In this document: positions 1-5,336 of the stretch, piece by piece
Layout of the letters: each line of letters opens with the position of its first letter
Position numbering within the stretch: the stretch's first letter is position 1
From: JBECKR01 sp040235415
GTDB taxonomy: Bacteria > Acidobacteriota > Polarisedimenticolia > Polarisedimenticolales > Polarisedimenticolaceae
Assembly (NCBI GenBank): GCA_040235415.1
Contig: JBECKR010000294.1
Location: forward strand, 1 to 5,336
Direction: 5' to 3'
DNA length: 5,336 nt
Notes under the pieces: model-generated
What the model saw: the letters and a program-made list of their open reading frames with translations, nothing else
The model's database searches: none
What the model was told of the DNA's origin: nothing
Position numbers and translations under genes: made by a program

Positions 1-1289
1 GCACGTCCCCGCCGGTGCCGCGCGCCGACCTCGTCGCGAGCGCGCGGGCCGGGCCGGGCGGCACGCGAATCTGGCGCGGCACGATCGAGACCGAGGAAGG
101 CACCCGACCGGCGCTCTGGATCGAGCGCCCGATCGAGGCCGCCCCGACGAGGCTGGGCGCCCTGCTCCTCCCGGGTGACGCCGGCCTCGGCCCGGCCGCG
201 GTCACGGGCCTCGCCCTGGAGTTGCGGGTGGCGTTCGATCGGCTCCGGATCGACCCCGAGCGCGCCGGCGAGATCCCGGCGCTGCCGACCGGAGCGACGA
301 TCGACGTGCCGCAGCCCGGGCCGGCACCCTCGGACGCCGACGAGACCCGCGACCCGTGGCAGGTGGCCCTCGGGACCGGGTTCACGCTCGGGCTTCCCCC
401 GGGACTCCGGGCCCGCAGGACGGATCGCGGCGTCGCGCCTCCGAGGACGGTTCCGGGTGGCCTCCTGTGGATCCGCGGTCGCTTTCGGGACCGGAACGGC
501 ACCGCCGTCGCGGTCGGCGACGGCGACCGCGCCGGGTACCTCGCGGTCGTGAGCCGCGACGGGACCCGGGAAGACGCGGCGGATCTCCCGGCGGGGCTGC
601 CGTCGGGCAGGAGGGTCGCCGCGGAGTCGTACGACATCGTCGCCGAGCGGCCGGACGTCGTCCGGGCGAGCGCGGAACGATGGGAAGAGCCCGGCTTCGC
701 GGGTACCTGGCTCGTCTTCCGGCTCGAGCGTGCCGAGGACCGTGTCGAGATCGCCCTCCCGGTGCTGGCGGGTCGGCGGAGCCCCGCGCTGTTCTGGATC
801 CCCGTGACCTGGCGACCCGAGCCCGAGCCGCCGGCGCCGCCACCGGTCGATCCCGCATCGCGCTTCGGGATCCGCTTCGAGCGTCTCGCCGGGAGTGCAC
901 GGCGGGACCGACCCTGGGAGGAGGGCGAACTCGCGACCCCGGGGCTGCGGCTCGAAGTCCCGCTGGGGTGGACGCCGGTGGTGTCGCTCCGCAGCCGGGA
1001 CGGTTTCCCGATCGTGTTGCTCGACGAGCGCGGGGCGGTTCTCGCGACGCTCTCCCGGCTGCGACCCGGCGACCCCGCCCTCCGGAATCCCGAGCGGCAC
1101 GGGTACACGACGCAGGGGGGCGCGCGCCGACGCCACGCGGAGGCGATCTACCGGGGACCGAACGGAGAAATCCTCTGGACGGCACGGGATGGGGGCTTCC
1201 TCCTCGCGCCGTCCGCGGACCATCCGCCCGAGCCCGGAGCGTGGCGGCGACTCGTCGATTCCGCGCGGTTGCTGCGCTCGACGCGCTGA
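1..1289 (+). CDS. Hypothetical protein with probable repeated beta-rich modules (5' end missing)
   Basis: I do not recognise this protein. The frame is open to the left edge (first full codon at base 3). The GTG at 15 has no Shine-Dalgarno sequence before it, and the protein from there has no signal peptide, so the true start is probably upstream. The visible 424 residues (counted from 15) look like three modules. The first ends near residue 80. The second, about 113-266, begins with FTLGLPPGLRARR and ends with a WLVFRLER...FWIPVTW strand pattern. The third, about 285-424, contains the similar TPGLRLEVPLGW. Modules two and three are joined by a proline-rich linker (WRPEPEPPAPPPVDP, about 265-280). 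Alternating hydrophobic residues and GDG, SRDG and GPNGE turns suggest beta-sheet. I see no catalytic motif and no membrane segment. The TGA at 1287-1289 faces the stop of the next, opposite-strand gene. That it is coding is fairly sure, because it keeps one long frame with sensible protein composition; function is unknown. Confidence 0.8.
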   Translation, partial: TSPPVPRADLVASARAGPGGTRIWRGTIETEEGTRPALWIERPIEAAPTRLGALLLPGDAGLGPAAVTGLALELRVAFDRLRIDPERAGEIPALPTGATIDVPQPGPAPSDADETRDPWQVALGTGFTLGLPPGLRARRTDRGVAPPRTVPGGLLWIRGRFRDRNGTAVAVGDGDRAGYLAVVSRDGTREDAADLPAGLPSGRRVAAESYDIVAERPDVVRASAERWEEPGFAGTWLVFRLERAEDRVEIALPVLAGRRSPALFWIPVTWRPEPEPPAPPPVDPASRFGIRFERLAGSARRDRPWEEGELATPGLRLEVPLGWTPVVSLRSRDGFPIVLLDERGAVLATLSRLRPGDPALRNPERHGYTTQGGARRRHAEAIYRGPNGEILWTARDGGFLLAPSADHPPEPGAWRRLVDSARLLRSTR

Positions 1290-1295
1290 GGCGTC
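1280..1295. other. Short inverted repeat at a tail-to-tail gene junction
   Basis: GACGC (1280-1284) and GCGTC (1291-1295) form a 5-bp stem with a 6-nt loop. The structure covers the plus-strand stop codon (1287-1289) and reaches the minus-strand stop codon (1294-1296). No T-run follows on either strand, so it is not a convincing intrinsic terminator. It may simply reflect GC-rich composition. Confidence 0.25.
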
Positions 1296-1653
1296 AGCCG
1301 AGCCTGCGGATCACCGCCCGCACCTCCCGATCGATCCGGGTGACCCCCGCGTCGCCCGAGCCCGACGGCACGGCGAGGAATCCGCCCAGCGGTACGCCTC
1401 CGCCGAGGACGGCCGCGCCGGCCGCTCCGCCGAACCCGCCGTTGGGGTCGAGCGGCGGCGCCGGGAGCTCGACCGGCGGCTTCTCGTAGGCCGGCTTTTG
1501 CGGCGCGAAATGCCGAAGCGCCGGGGTCGGATGGTCGTTGGCGAGCTCGTCCGACGTCGGCGTCTCGGGTCCGTCCTGCGCCACGACGACGCCGAACGCG
1601 AGCAAGGTCCCCATCCCCAGCGCCGCGATTCGGATACGGGTATGGCGTTGCAC
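1294..1653 (-). CDS. Small secreted proline/glycine-rich protein
   Basis: This is a hypothetical 119-residue protein, probably exported. It starts at a GTG (1653-1651) with GGGGGAGG a few bases upstream (1658-1665). The N-terminus is a classic Sec signal: a basic n-region (RHTRIR, residues 3-8), a hydrophobic core (about 9-24) and a likely cleavage site after VVA or VAQ (residues 23-26). There is no twin-arginine motif and no lipobox cysteine. The mature part has a proline-rich stretch (about 51-70, with KPPVELPAPPLDP) and a glycine-rich, weakly hydrophobic stretch (about 72-91, with GGFGGAAG and LGGGVPLGG). It ends in a charged, probably helical tail (VTRIDREVRAVIRRLG, 104-119). It follows the two-TM protein gene by 15 nt, so it is probably the last gene of that transcript. 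The glycine-rich part could sit in or against a membrane. I recognise no family. Confidence 0.72.
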   Translation of the reverse strand: MQRHTRIRIAALGMGTLLAFGVVVAQDGPETPTSDELANDHPTPALRHFAPQKPAYEKPPVELPAPPLDPNGGFGGAAGAAVLGGGVPLGGFLAVPSGSGDAGVTRIDREVRAVIRRLG

Positions 1654-1668
1654 GCGTCCTCCCCCGGG

Positions 1669-1956
1669 TCATCCCCGGTGCTGCCCCTCGACCCGGGGTA
1701 TACGCCGATCCTGCGGGGAGCGGCAAGGGGGCGGGGGCAGGAGGGCGTAGGCCGTGCCGGCGAGTGCGGCGGCCCCGAGCGAGCCGAGGCCCACGGCCAG
1801 CGCGTGCCCCCGCAGCGCCGCGTCCACGAGATTCCCCACGTTCGAGAACAGCCGCAGCATCAGGATCAGCAGTCCGATCGATCCGAGCGACGACGTCGCG
1901 GTCAGCAGGACGACGTCGCGAAGCCGGGTCAGGCGGGTGCGGGAGGTCTGGGGCAT
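1669..1956 (-). CDS. Small membrane protein with two predicted TM helices
   Basis: This is a hypothetical 95-residue inner-membrane protein. The ATG at 1956-1954 has a strong Shine-Dalgarno (GGAGGT, plus-strand 1964-1969) 7 nt upstream, which fixes the start. A basic N-terminus (R6, R8, R11, R13) precedes hydrophobic segment 1 (about 15-37, containing GSIGLLILMLRLF). A short polar loop follows (SNVGNLVDAALRGH, 38-51), then segment 2 (about 52-73, rich in Gly and Ala). The polar tail starts with PPPP at 74-77 and has a single Cys at 78. By the positive-inside rule the N-terminus should be cytoplasmic, giving a hairpin with both ends inside. It begins 24 nt after the phosphatase stop and ends 15 nt before the secreted-protein start. 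No family is recognised. The hydrophobic pattern and the good ribosome binding site argue for a real gene. Confidence 0.7.
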   Translation of the reverse strand: MPQTSRTRLTRLRDVVLLTATSSLGSIGLLILMLRLFSNVGNLVDAALRGHALAVGLGSLGAAALAGTAYALLPPPPCRSPQDRRIPRVEGQHRG

Positions 1957-1980
1957 GGAGTGAACCTCCGGGGCGGCCCG

Positions 1981-2655
1981 TCAGGGGCTCTCGCCGGGCA
2001 GCAGGGGGAGCAGATCCGCCAAACGGCCCAGAACCGGCCTGCCGGTCGCCCGCAGCGCATCCTCCGGGGAGGACCCGCCCGCGACCAGCACGACGGCGAC
2101 GCCGGCCTCGTCGGCGCTCTCGACGTCGAGCACCATGTCGCCGACGTACACCGCCGCCGCCGCCGTCACCTCCATCGCCTCGAGGCAGGCGCGGATCATC
2201 ACCGGGTCGGGCTTCGCACCGCCCACGGTGTCCGGCCCGTGCACCGCGTCGAGCGCTCCCCGCATCCCGAGCCGTTCCAGGATGACTTCGGAGAATCGCG
2301 CCGGCTTGTTGCTGGCGACCGCGAGGCGGTAGCCGCGGCGGCGAAGCTCGGTCAAGACGTCGCGCGCCCCGGACAGGGCGGCCGTCCGGTCGGCGAAGAC
2401 GCGGGCGTAGTGCGAACGGAATGCGGCGACCCCGCAATCGACGCGGTCGGGGCCGACGAGATCCGCCACGAGCCGCTCGAGGCCGCGACCCACGCGAGTC
2501 CGCACGACCGCCTCGTCGAGAGGCGGAAGGCCGAATACCGCGCGCGCGCGGTTGAGGCTCTCGGCGATCGGGCCGTAGGAATCGACGAGCGTGCCGTCGA
2601 GGTCGAACACGATGCCGCGGACGCGCTCGGGACGGAACGGCGCGGAGGGCGTCAC
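1981..2655 (-). CDS. HAD-superfamily phosphatase, phosphoglycolate phosphatase (Gph) type
   Basis: This is a cytoplasmic Mg2+-dependent phosphohydrolase of 224 residues, the usual length for Gph/PpaX-like enzymes. All four HAD motifs are present. Motif I is FDLDGTLVDS, with nucleophile D18 and acid/base D20. Motif II is AVASNKP, with S115. Motif III is K148 in GGAKPDP. Motif IV is GDMVLD, with D173 and D177. The segment between motifs I and II (about 27-95) is the helical cap typical of subclass C1. I chose the GTG at 2655-2653: it overlaps the preceding TGA as GTGA, gives the normal family length and places motif I at residue 14. The frame stays open further upstream, but that part is arginine-rich shadow sequence over the Cys-rich gene. 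No good Shine-Dalgarno precedes the GTG, which suggests translational coupling. Phosphoglycolate is the commonest substrate in this group, but pyrophosphate or a sugar phosphate cannot be excluded from sequence. Confidence 0.93.
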   Translation of the reverse strand: MTPSAPFRPERVRGIVFDLDGTLVDSYGPIAESLNRARAVFGLPPLDEAVVRTRVGRGLERLVADLVGPDRVDCGVAAFRSHYARVFADRTAALSGARDVLTELRRRGYRLAVASNKPARFSEVILERLGMRGALDAVHGPDTVGGAKPDPVMIRACLEAMEVTAAAAVYVGDMVLDVESADEAGVAVVLVAGGSSPEDALRATGRPVLGRLADLLPLLPGESP

Positions 2656-2855
2656 TCCGCGACCCCGCGCCGCGCGCGGCTCGCCGGCCCCAGGGCCGCC
2701 TCGTGGCGCTTCGCGTTGAAGCGCCCCTGCTCGCAGTCGCGACAGCCCTCGCAGGTGCGGAACTTCGTCCGGACGGCGCAGTCGTACGACGCGTACCACA
2801 CCTGATACCGCAGGCAGAAGAAGTCGTCCTCCGGATGACGGTAGTCGCACCGCAT
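2652..2855 (-). CDS. Small cysteine-rich protein, possible metal binder
   Basis: This is a 67-residue hypothetical protein with cysteines at 3, 14, 26, 35, 38 and 41; the last three form CEGCRDC (C-x2-C-x2-C). Other notable features are the acidic/aromatic stretch HPEDDFFCLRYQVWYASYDC (7-26) and the basic ending CEQGRFNAKRH (41-51). Spaced cysteines plus H7 and H51 could hold zinc or an iron-sulfur cluster; this is inference. I chose the ATG at 2855-2853 because GAGGAA (plus-strand 2865-2870) lies 9 nt upstream and the conserved-looking part starts there. The frame could extend to an ATG at 2963, but those 36 residues are low in structure and fill the intergenic region. The TGA overlaps the phosphatase GTG by 4 nt, so the two are probably co-translated. 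I have a vague impression of similar short proteins in other bacterial genomes but cannot name a family. Confidence 0.75.
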   Translation of the reverse strand: MRCDYRHPEDDFFCLRYQVWYASYDCAVRTKFRTCEGCRDCEQGRFNAKRHEAALGPASRARRGVAE

Positions 2856-2864
2856 ACGGGTCGG

Positions 2865-2870
2865 TTCCTC
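2865..2870 (-). promoter_or_regulatory. Ribosome binding site for the Cys-rich protein
   Basis: On the minus strand GAGGAA ends 9 nt before the ATG at 2855. It supports the 67-residue start over the longer reading that begins at 2963. Confidence 0.5.
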
Positions 2871-3025
2871 GGCTCGCCGCGATGTCGGACAGCGCTGCAC
2901 GTCGGCACCCTCGGGGTTCGAACGCGAAACAATAGGATTACGGCCGATCGCCGCTTCGCGCAACCGTGAGGGAGAATCCGCGACGGCCCCGTGCTATGGT
3001 TCCGCCGGTATCGCCCGGCTCGGCG

Positions 3026-3031
3026 AGGAGG
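3026..3031 (+). promoter_or_regulatory. Ribosome binding site for asd
   Basis: A perfect AGGAGG lies 11 nt before the GTG at 3043. The spacing is slightly long, but there is no better in-frame start and the Rossmann motif begins at residue 11 from this GTG, so it decides the start. Confidence 0.6.
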
Positions 3032-3042
3032 CGACGATCGAC

Positions 3043-4116
3043 GTGACGACACCGCGCGAGCGGATTCCCGTCGGGATCCTCGGAGCCACGGGGCTCGTCG
3101 GTCAGCGCTTGCTTCGCGCGCTCGAGGGCCACCCGTGGTTCCGGATCGCGGCGCTCGCCGCTTCGAGCCGGTCGACCGGCCGGACCTACGGCGAGGCGAC
3201 GCGCTGGGTGCTTCCCGGTTCGATCCCGTCCGCGGCCGCGACGCTCGAGGTCCGACCGTGTGAGCCGGGGGCGCTCGAGGGCTGTCGCGTGGTCGTCTCG
3301 AGCCTCGGATCGGACGTCGCGCGTGGCGTCGAGGGCGCGTTCGCCGACGCCGGCTTCGCGGTCGTCAGCAACAGCTCCGCGTTCCGTCAGGACCCGGACG
3401 TCCCGCTCGTCATCCCGGAAGTCAACCCCGATCACCTCGGCGCCATCGCCGCACAACGCTCCTCCGGTCGTCCCGGCTTCGTCGTGACGAACCCGAACTG
3501 CTCGGTGACCGGCCTCGCGCTCGTGCTCGCGCCGCTGCACCGCGCGTTCGGGGTCCGGCGGGTCGTCGTGACGACGCTGCAGGCCGTCTCCGGTGCGGGG
3601 CTCGAGGGACCGAGCGGGCTCGACATGCTGGACAACGTCCTGCCCTACATCGCGGGCGAGGAGGACAAGATCGAGCGCGAGCTCGTCAAGATCCTGGGCC
3701 AGCGCGACGGCGATTCCTCCATCCGCCCGGCGTCGATCGCCGTGGCCGCGCACTGCCATCGGGTCGGCACCCTGGACGGCCACCTCGAGGCCGTTTCGGT
3801 CGAGCTCGAGCGGACCGTGACGCCCGAGGAGGCGGTCGCGACGCTTCGCGGGTTCCGCGGAGCGGTGGCCGATCTCCGGCTGCCCTCGTCTCCCGTCGCG
3901 CCCATCGAGGTCCGCACCGAGCCCGATCGGCCGCAGCCCCGGCTGGACCGCGACGCCGGGGGAGGCATGACCGCGGTCGTCGGACGGGTCCGGCCCTGTC
4001 CGGTGTTCTCGCTCCGGCTCGAGCTGCTGTCGCACAACACGATCCGCGGCGCGGCCGGGGCCGCCCTGCTGAACCTCGAGCTCCTCGCCGCGCGCGGAGA
4101 GCTGCCCGCGGAGTGA
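3043..4116 (+). CDS. asd: Aspartate-semialdehyde dehydrogenase, archaeal/fungal type
   Basis: This enzyme reduces L-4-aspartyl phosphate to L-aspartate 4-semialdehyde with NADPH, releasing phosphate. It is the second step of the aspartate pathway to lysine, diaminopimelate, threonine and methionine, and acts in the cytoplasm. The protein has 357 residues, normal for the family. The N-terminal Rossmann domain opens with GILGATGLVGQ (11-21). SNSSAFR (109-115) and VIPEVNP (123-129) are standard family segments. The catalytic cysteine is C153 in NPNCSVTGL. The dimerisation/catalytic part has LQAVSGAG (179-186), PYIAGEEDKIE (201-211) and C238-x-RVGTLDGH247, where H247 is the likely acid/base. The Cys-to-His distance of 94 residues, the DGH form and the IAGEEDKIE segment mark the archaeal/fungal subfamily (TIGR00978-like) rather than the E. 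coli type, where the spacing is about 139. It starts at a GTG preceded by AGGAGG. lysC follows 52 nt downstream, making a two-step metabolic pair. Intact. Confidence 0.97.
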   Translation: MTTPRERIPVGILGATGLVGQRLLRALEGHPWFRIAALAASSRSTGRTYGEATRWVLPGSIPSAAATLEVRPCEPGALEGCRVVVSSLGSDVARGVEGAFADAGFAVVSNSSAFRQDPDVPLVIPEVNPDHLGAIAAQRSSGRPGFVVTNPNCSVTGLALVLAPLHRAFGVRRVVVTTLQAVSGAGLEGPSGLDMLDNVLPYIAGEEDKIERELVKILGQRDGDSSIRPASIAVAAHCHRVGTLDGHLEAVSVELERTVTPEEAVATLRGFRGAVADLRLPSSPVAPIEVRTEPDRPQPRLDRDAGGGMTAVVGRVRPCPVFSLRLELLSHNTIRGAAGAALLNLELLAARGELPAE

Positions 4117-4168
4117 CCCGCGCCCGGTCCGGGGACGCCGGTCCGGGACCAGGGAGGCCCGAGGCGTC
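4117..4168 (+). other. asd-lysC spacer with short direct repeat
   Basis: This 52-nt spacer carries CCGGTCCGGG twice (4124-4133 and 4138-4147), and the second copy extends into the short palindrome GGTCCGGGACC (4140-4150). AGGGAGG (4151-4157), 11 nt before the GTG at 4169, is the likely lysC ribosome binding site. There is no T-run, so no intrinsic terminator is visible, and asd and lysC are probably co-transcribed. The repeat may be chance in such GC-rich sequence. Confidence 0.35.
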
Positions 4169-5336
4169 GTGATCGTCATGAAGTTCGGGGGAACCTCGGT
4201 CGCGGACGCCGATCGCGTTCGACGCGTCGCCGAGCTCGTGGCCGAGCGCCGAGACCGCCGGCCGGTGGTCGTCGTGTCGGCGCTCTCCGGCGTCACCGAT
4301 CGCTTGCTCGAGGCGGCGAGCCTCGCGCGCGCGGGCCGTCGCGAGGCGCTCGATCCGGTGTTCTCCGACCTCGCCCGGCGCCACCGCTGGGCCCTGGCAG
4401 GGAGCATCGACGATTCCGGACGCAAGCACGACCTCGCGCTCGAGATCGACGCCCGGCTCGACGACCTCCGGCAGCTCCTGCGCGCGATTCGCGTGTTGGG
4501 GGAGACGACGGCTCGAGCGCTCGACACCGTGCTCGCGTTCGGAGAGCTGATGTCCTCGCGGATTCTCGCGGCCGCGCTGGCCGATCGGGACGTCGAGGCG
4601 TGCTGGCTGGATCCGCGCGAGGTGCTCGCGACCGATCGCCGTTTCGGCGCCGCCGAGCCCGACCTCGAACGCACCGCGGAGCTCGCGACGTCCCGGCTCG
4701 CTCCGATGGCGGCGCGGGGCGCCGTCGCGGTGCTCGGGGGATTCGTCGGCGCCACGCCGGACGGCATCACGACGACCCTCGGCCGCGGCGGCTCGGACAC
4801 CTCGGCGGCCGTGCTCGGCGCCGTCCTCGGTGCCGAGGAAATCCAGATCTGGACCGACGTCGACGGACTGATGACCGCCGACCCCAGGATCGTCGCCGCC
4901 GCCCGTCCGCTCGATCGCGTGTCGTTCGCCGAGGCGGCCGAGCTCGCGTACTACGGCGCGAAGGTGCTGCACCCGGCGTCGATCGAGCCCGCGGTGCGGC
5001 GCGGCATTCCGGTTCGGGTACTGAACACGCTCCGACCGGCGTCGCCCGGCACGCTGGTCCTCCGCGAGGTCGCCGCCGGCGCACCGGCGGTCGCGTCCGT
5101 GGCGAGCCGGTCCGGGCTGCTGGCCGTCCGGGTGAGCTCGCCGCGACTGCGCGTCGATCCGACCTTCCTGCTCGACGTCGCGACGACGTGCGCGCGATGC
5201 GGCGCGACCCCGGACGTCACGGCGTCGTCCGAGATCGGCGCGCTCGTGGCGCTGCGGAACGACGAGGCCGGACGCGCCGCCGCCGTGGCGCTGGCGCAGC
5301 ACGGCCCGACGGAAGTGCGGGAGGCGATGGCCGTGC
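4169..5336 (+). CDS. lysC: Aspartokinase, LysC (class III) type, 3' end missing
   Basis: This enzyme phosphorylates L-aspartate with ATP to 4-aspartyl phosphate, the committed step whose product is used by the adjacent asd. The window holds 389 codons. The amino-acid kinase domain covers about 1-290: KFGGTSV (5-11), SALSGVT (37-43), FGELMSSR (124-131), RFGAAEPD (158-165), TTTLGRGGSD (201-210), WTDVDGLMTADPR (228-240) and EAAELAYYGAKVLHP (255-269). An ACT domain begins near 315, and VTASSE (350-355) aligns with the lysine-sensing ITTSE segment of E. coli LysC. I chose the GTG at 4169 (VIVMKFGGTS, AGGGAGG 11 nt upstream); the ATG at 4178 would begin only one residue before the conserved Lys. 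The similarity through kinase and first ACT domain is to monofunctional LysC. Because the end is missing, a fusion to homoserine dehydrogenase cannot be excluded. Feedback control by lysine is expected for the family, but several ACT residues differ. Confidence 0.96.
   Translation, partial: MIVMKFGGTSVADADRVRRVAELVAERRDRRPVVVVSALSGVTDRLLEAASLARAGRREALDPVFSDLARRHRWALAGSIDDSGRKHDLALEIDARLDDLRQLLRAIRVLGETTARALDTVLAFGELMSSRILAAALADRDVEACWLDPREVLATDRRFGAAEPDLERTAELATSRLAPMAARGAVAVLGGFVGATPDGITTTLGRGGSDTSAAVLGAVLGAEEIQIWTDVDGLMTADPRIVAAARPLDRVSFAEAAELAYYGAKVLHPASIEPAVRRGIPVRVLNTLRPASPGTLVLREVAAGAPAVASVASRSGLLAVRVSSPRLRVDPTFLLDVATTCARCGATPDVTASSEIGALVALRNDEAGRAAAVALAQHGPTEVREAMAV

Larger units (their letters stand above)
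2856..3042. promoter_or_regulatory. Divergent intergenic region with AT-rich island, probable promoters both ways
   Basis: These 187 nt separate the minus-strand Cys-rich/phosphatase run from asd on the plus strand, so both transcripts must start here or nearby. The most AT-rich patch of the neighbourhood is at about 2925-2941 (GAAACAATAGGATTA). On the plus strand TAGGAT (2933-2938) and TATGGT (2995-3000) resemble a -10 hexamer, but neither has a convincing -35 at 16-18 nt. On the minus strand no clear -35/-10 pair stands out. I see no operator-like long palindrome, no riboswitch and no small gene. The region as a promoter carrier is a firm inference from gene orientation; the exact sites are weak. 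Confidence 0.4.

Noticed and set aside
2669..2680. Perfect 12-bp palindrome GCCGCGCGCGGC just upstream of the phosphatase GTG
   Set aside because: It consists only of alternating G and C within coding sequence of the Cys-rich gene, so it is expected by composition and has no supporting context.
895..2805. Very long plus-strand open frame crossing the four minus-strand genes
   Set aside because: It is rich in Arg, Gly, Ala and Pro, has no domain signal, and lies opposite genes with clear HAD motifs, a signal peptide and TM segments. High GC removes stop codons and creates such shadows.
2656..2850. N-terminal extension of the HAD phosphatase to an ATG at 2850
   Set aside because: The extra 65 residues are arginine-rich and overlap the Cys-rich gene in another frame. 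The GTGA overlap start gives the normal family length.
2905..2926. tRNA-like T-arm on the minus strand (TCGCG TTCGAAC CCCGA)
   Set aside because: Four of five stem pairs form, but no matching acceptor strand, anticodon arm or D-arm is found at the proper distance.
2938..4800. Long minus-strand open frames opposite asd and lysC
   Set aside because: These are shadows of two unmistakable plus-strand enzymes; their translations are low-complexity and rich in Arg and Ser.
1..5336. Mobile elements, CRISPR arrays, phage genes or a defence system
   Set aside because: No transposase, integrase, spaced repeats, terminal inverted repeats or defence-type domains are visible. The genes are housekeeping-type or uncharacterised, with uniform composition.

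Overview
The window is GC-rich (clearly above 65% by eye) and densely coding bacterial chromosome. It uses GTG starts freely, purine-rich Shine-Dalgarno sequences and 4-nt gene overlaps. There are no rRNA or tRNA genes, mobile elements or CRISPR arrays. The organism cannot be named from this sequence. The composition, a bacterial LysC-type aspartokinase and an archaeal/fungal-type aspartate-semialdehyde dehydrogenase would fit several mostly uncultured high-GC soil or sediment lineages, but that placement is inference.

Layout. (1) Bases 1-1289, plus strand: the 3' part of a large hypothetical protein, probably built from about three diverged copies of one beta-rich module. It runs off the left edge. 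(2) Bases 2855-1294, minus strand: a compact four-gene run, read from right to left. It encodes a 67-residue cysteine-rich protein, a HAD phosphatase of the phosphoglycolate-phosphatase (Gph) type whose GTG start overlaps the previous stop by 4 nt, a 95-residue protein with two membrane segments, and a 119-residue secreted proline/glycine-rich protein. This run ends tail-to-tail with gene (1), with only 4 nt between the stop codons. (3) Bases 2856-3042: a divergent intergenic region with one short AT-rich island; promoters for both directions must lie here or just inside the flanking genes. (4) Bases 3043-5336, plus strand: asd followed after 52 nt by lysC, which runs off the right edge.

Function. 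asd and lysC encode the first two steps from aspartate towards lysine, diaminopimelate, threonine and methionine: LysC phosphorylates aspartate, and Asd reduces aspartyl phosphate to the semialdehyde. The minus-strand run looks like one transcription unit but does not spell out a known pathway. The phosphatase is probably housekeeping, and its three small neighbours are uncharacterised.

I see no clear evidence of a new multi-gene system. The items most worth a second look are the small Cys-rich protein coupled to the phosphatase, the repeat-built protein at the left edge, the archaeal-type Asd in a bacterial context, and substitutions in the lysine-sensing ACT domain of LysC.
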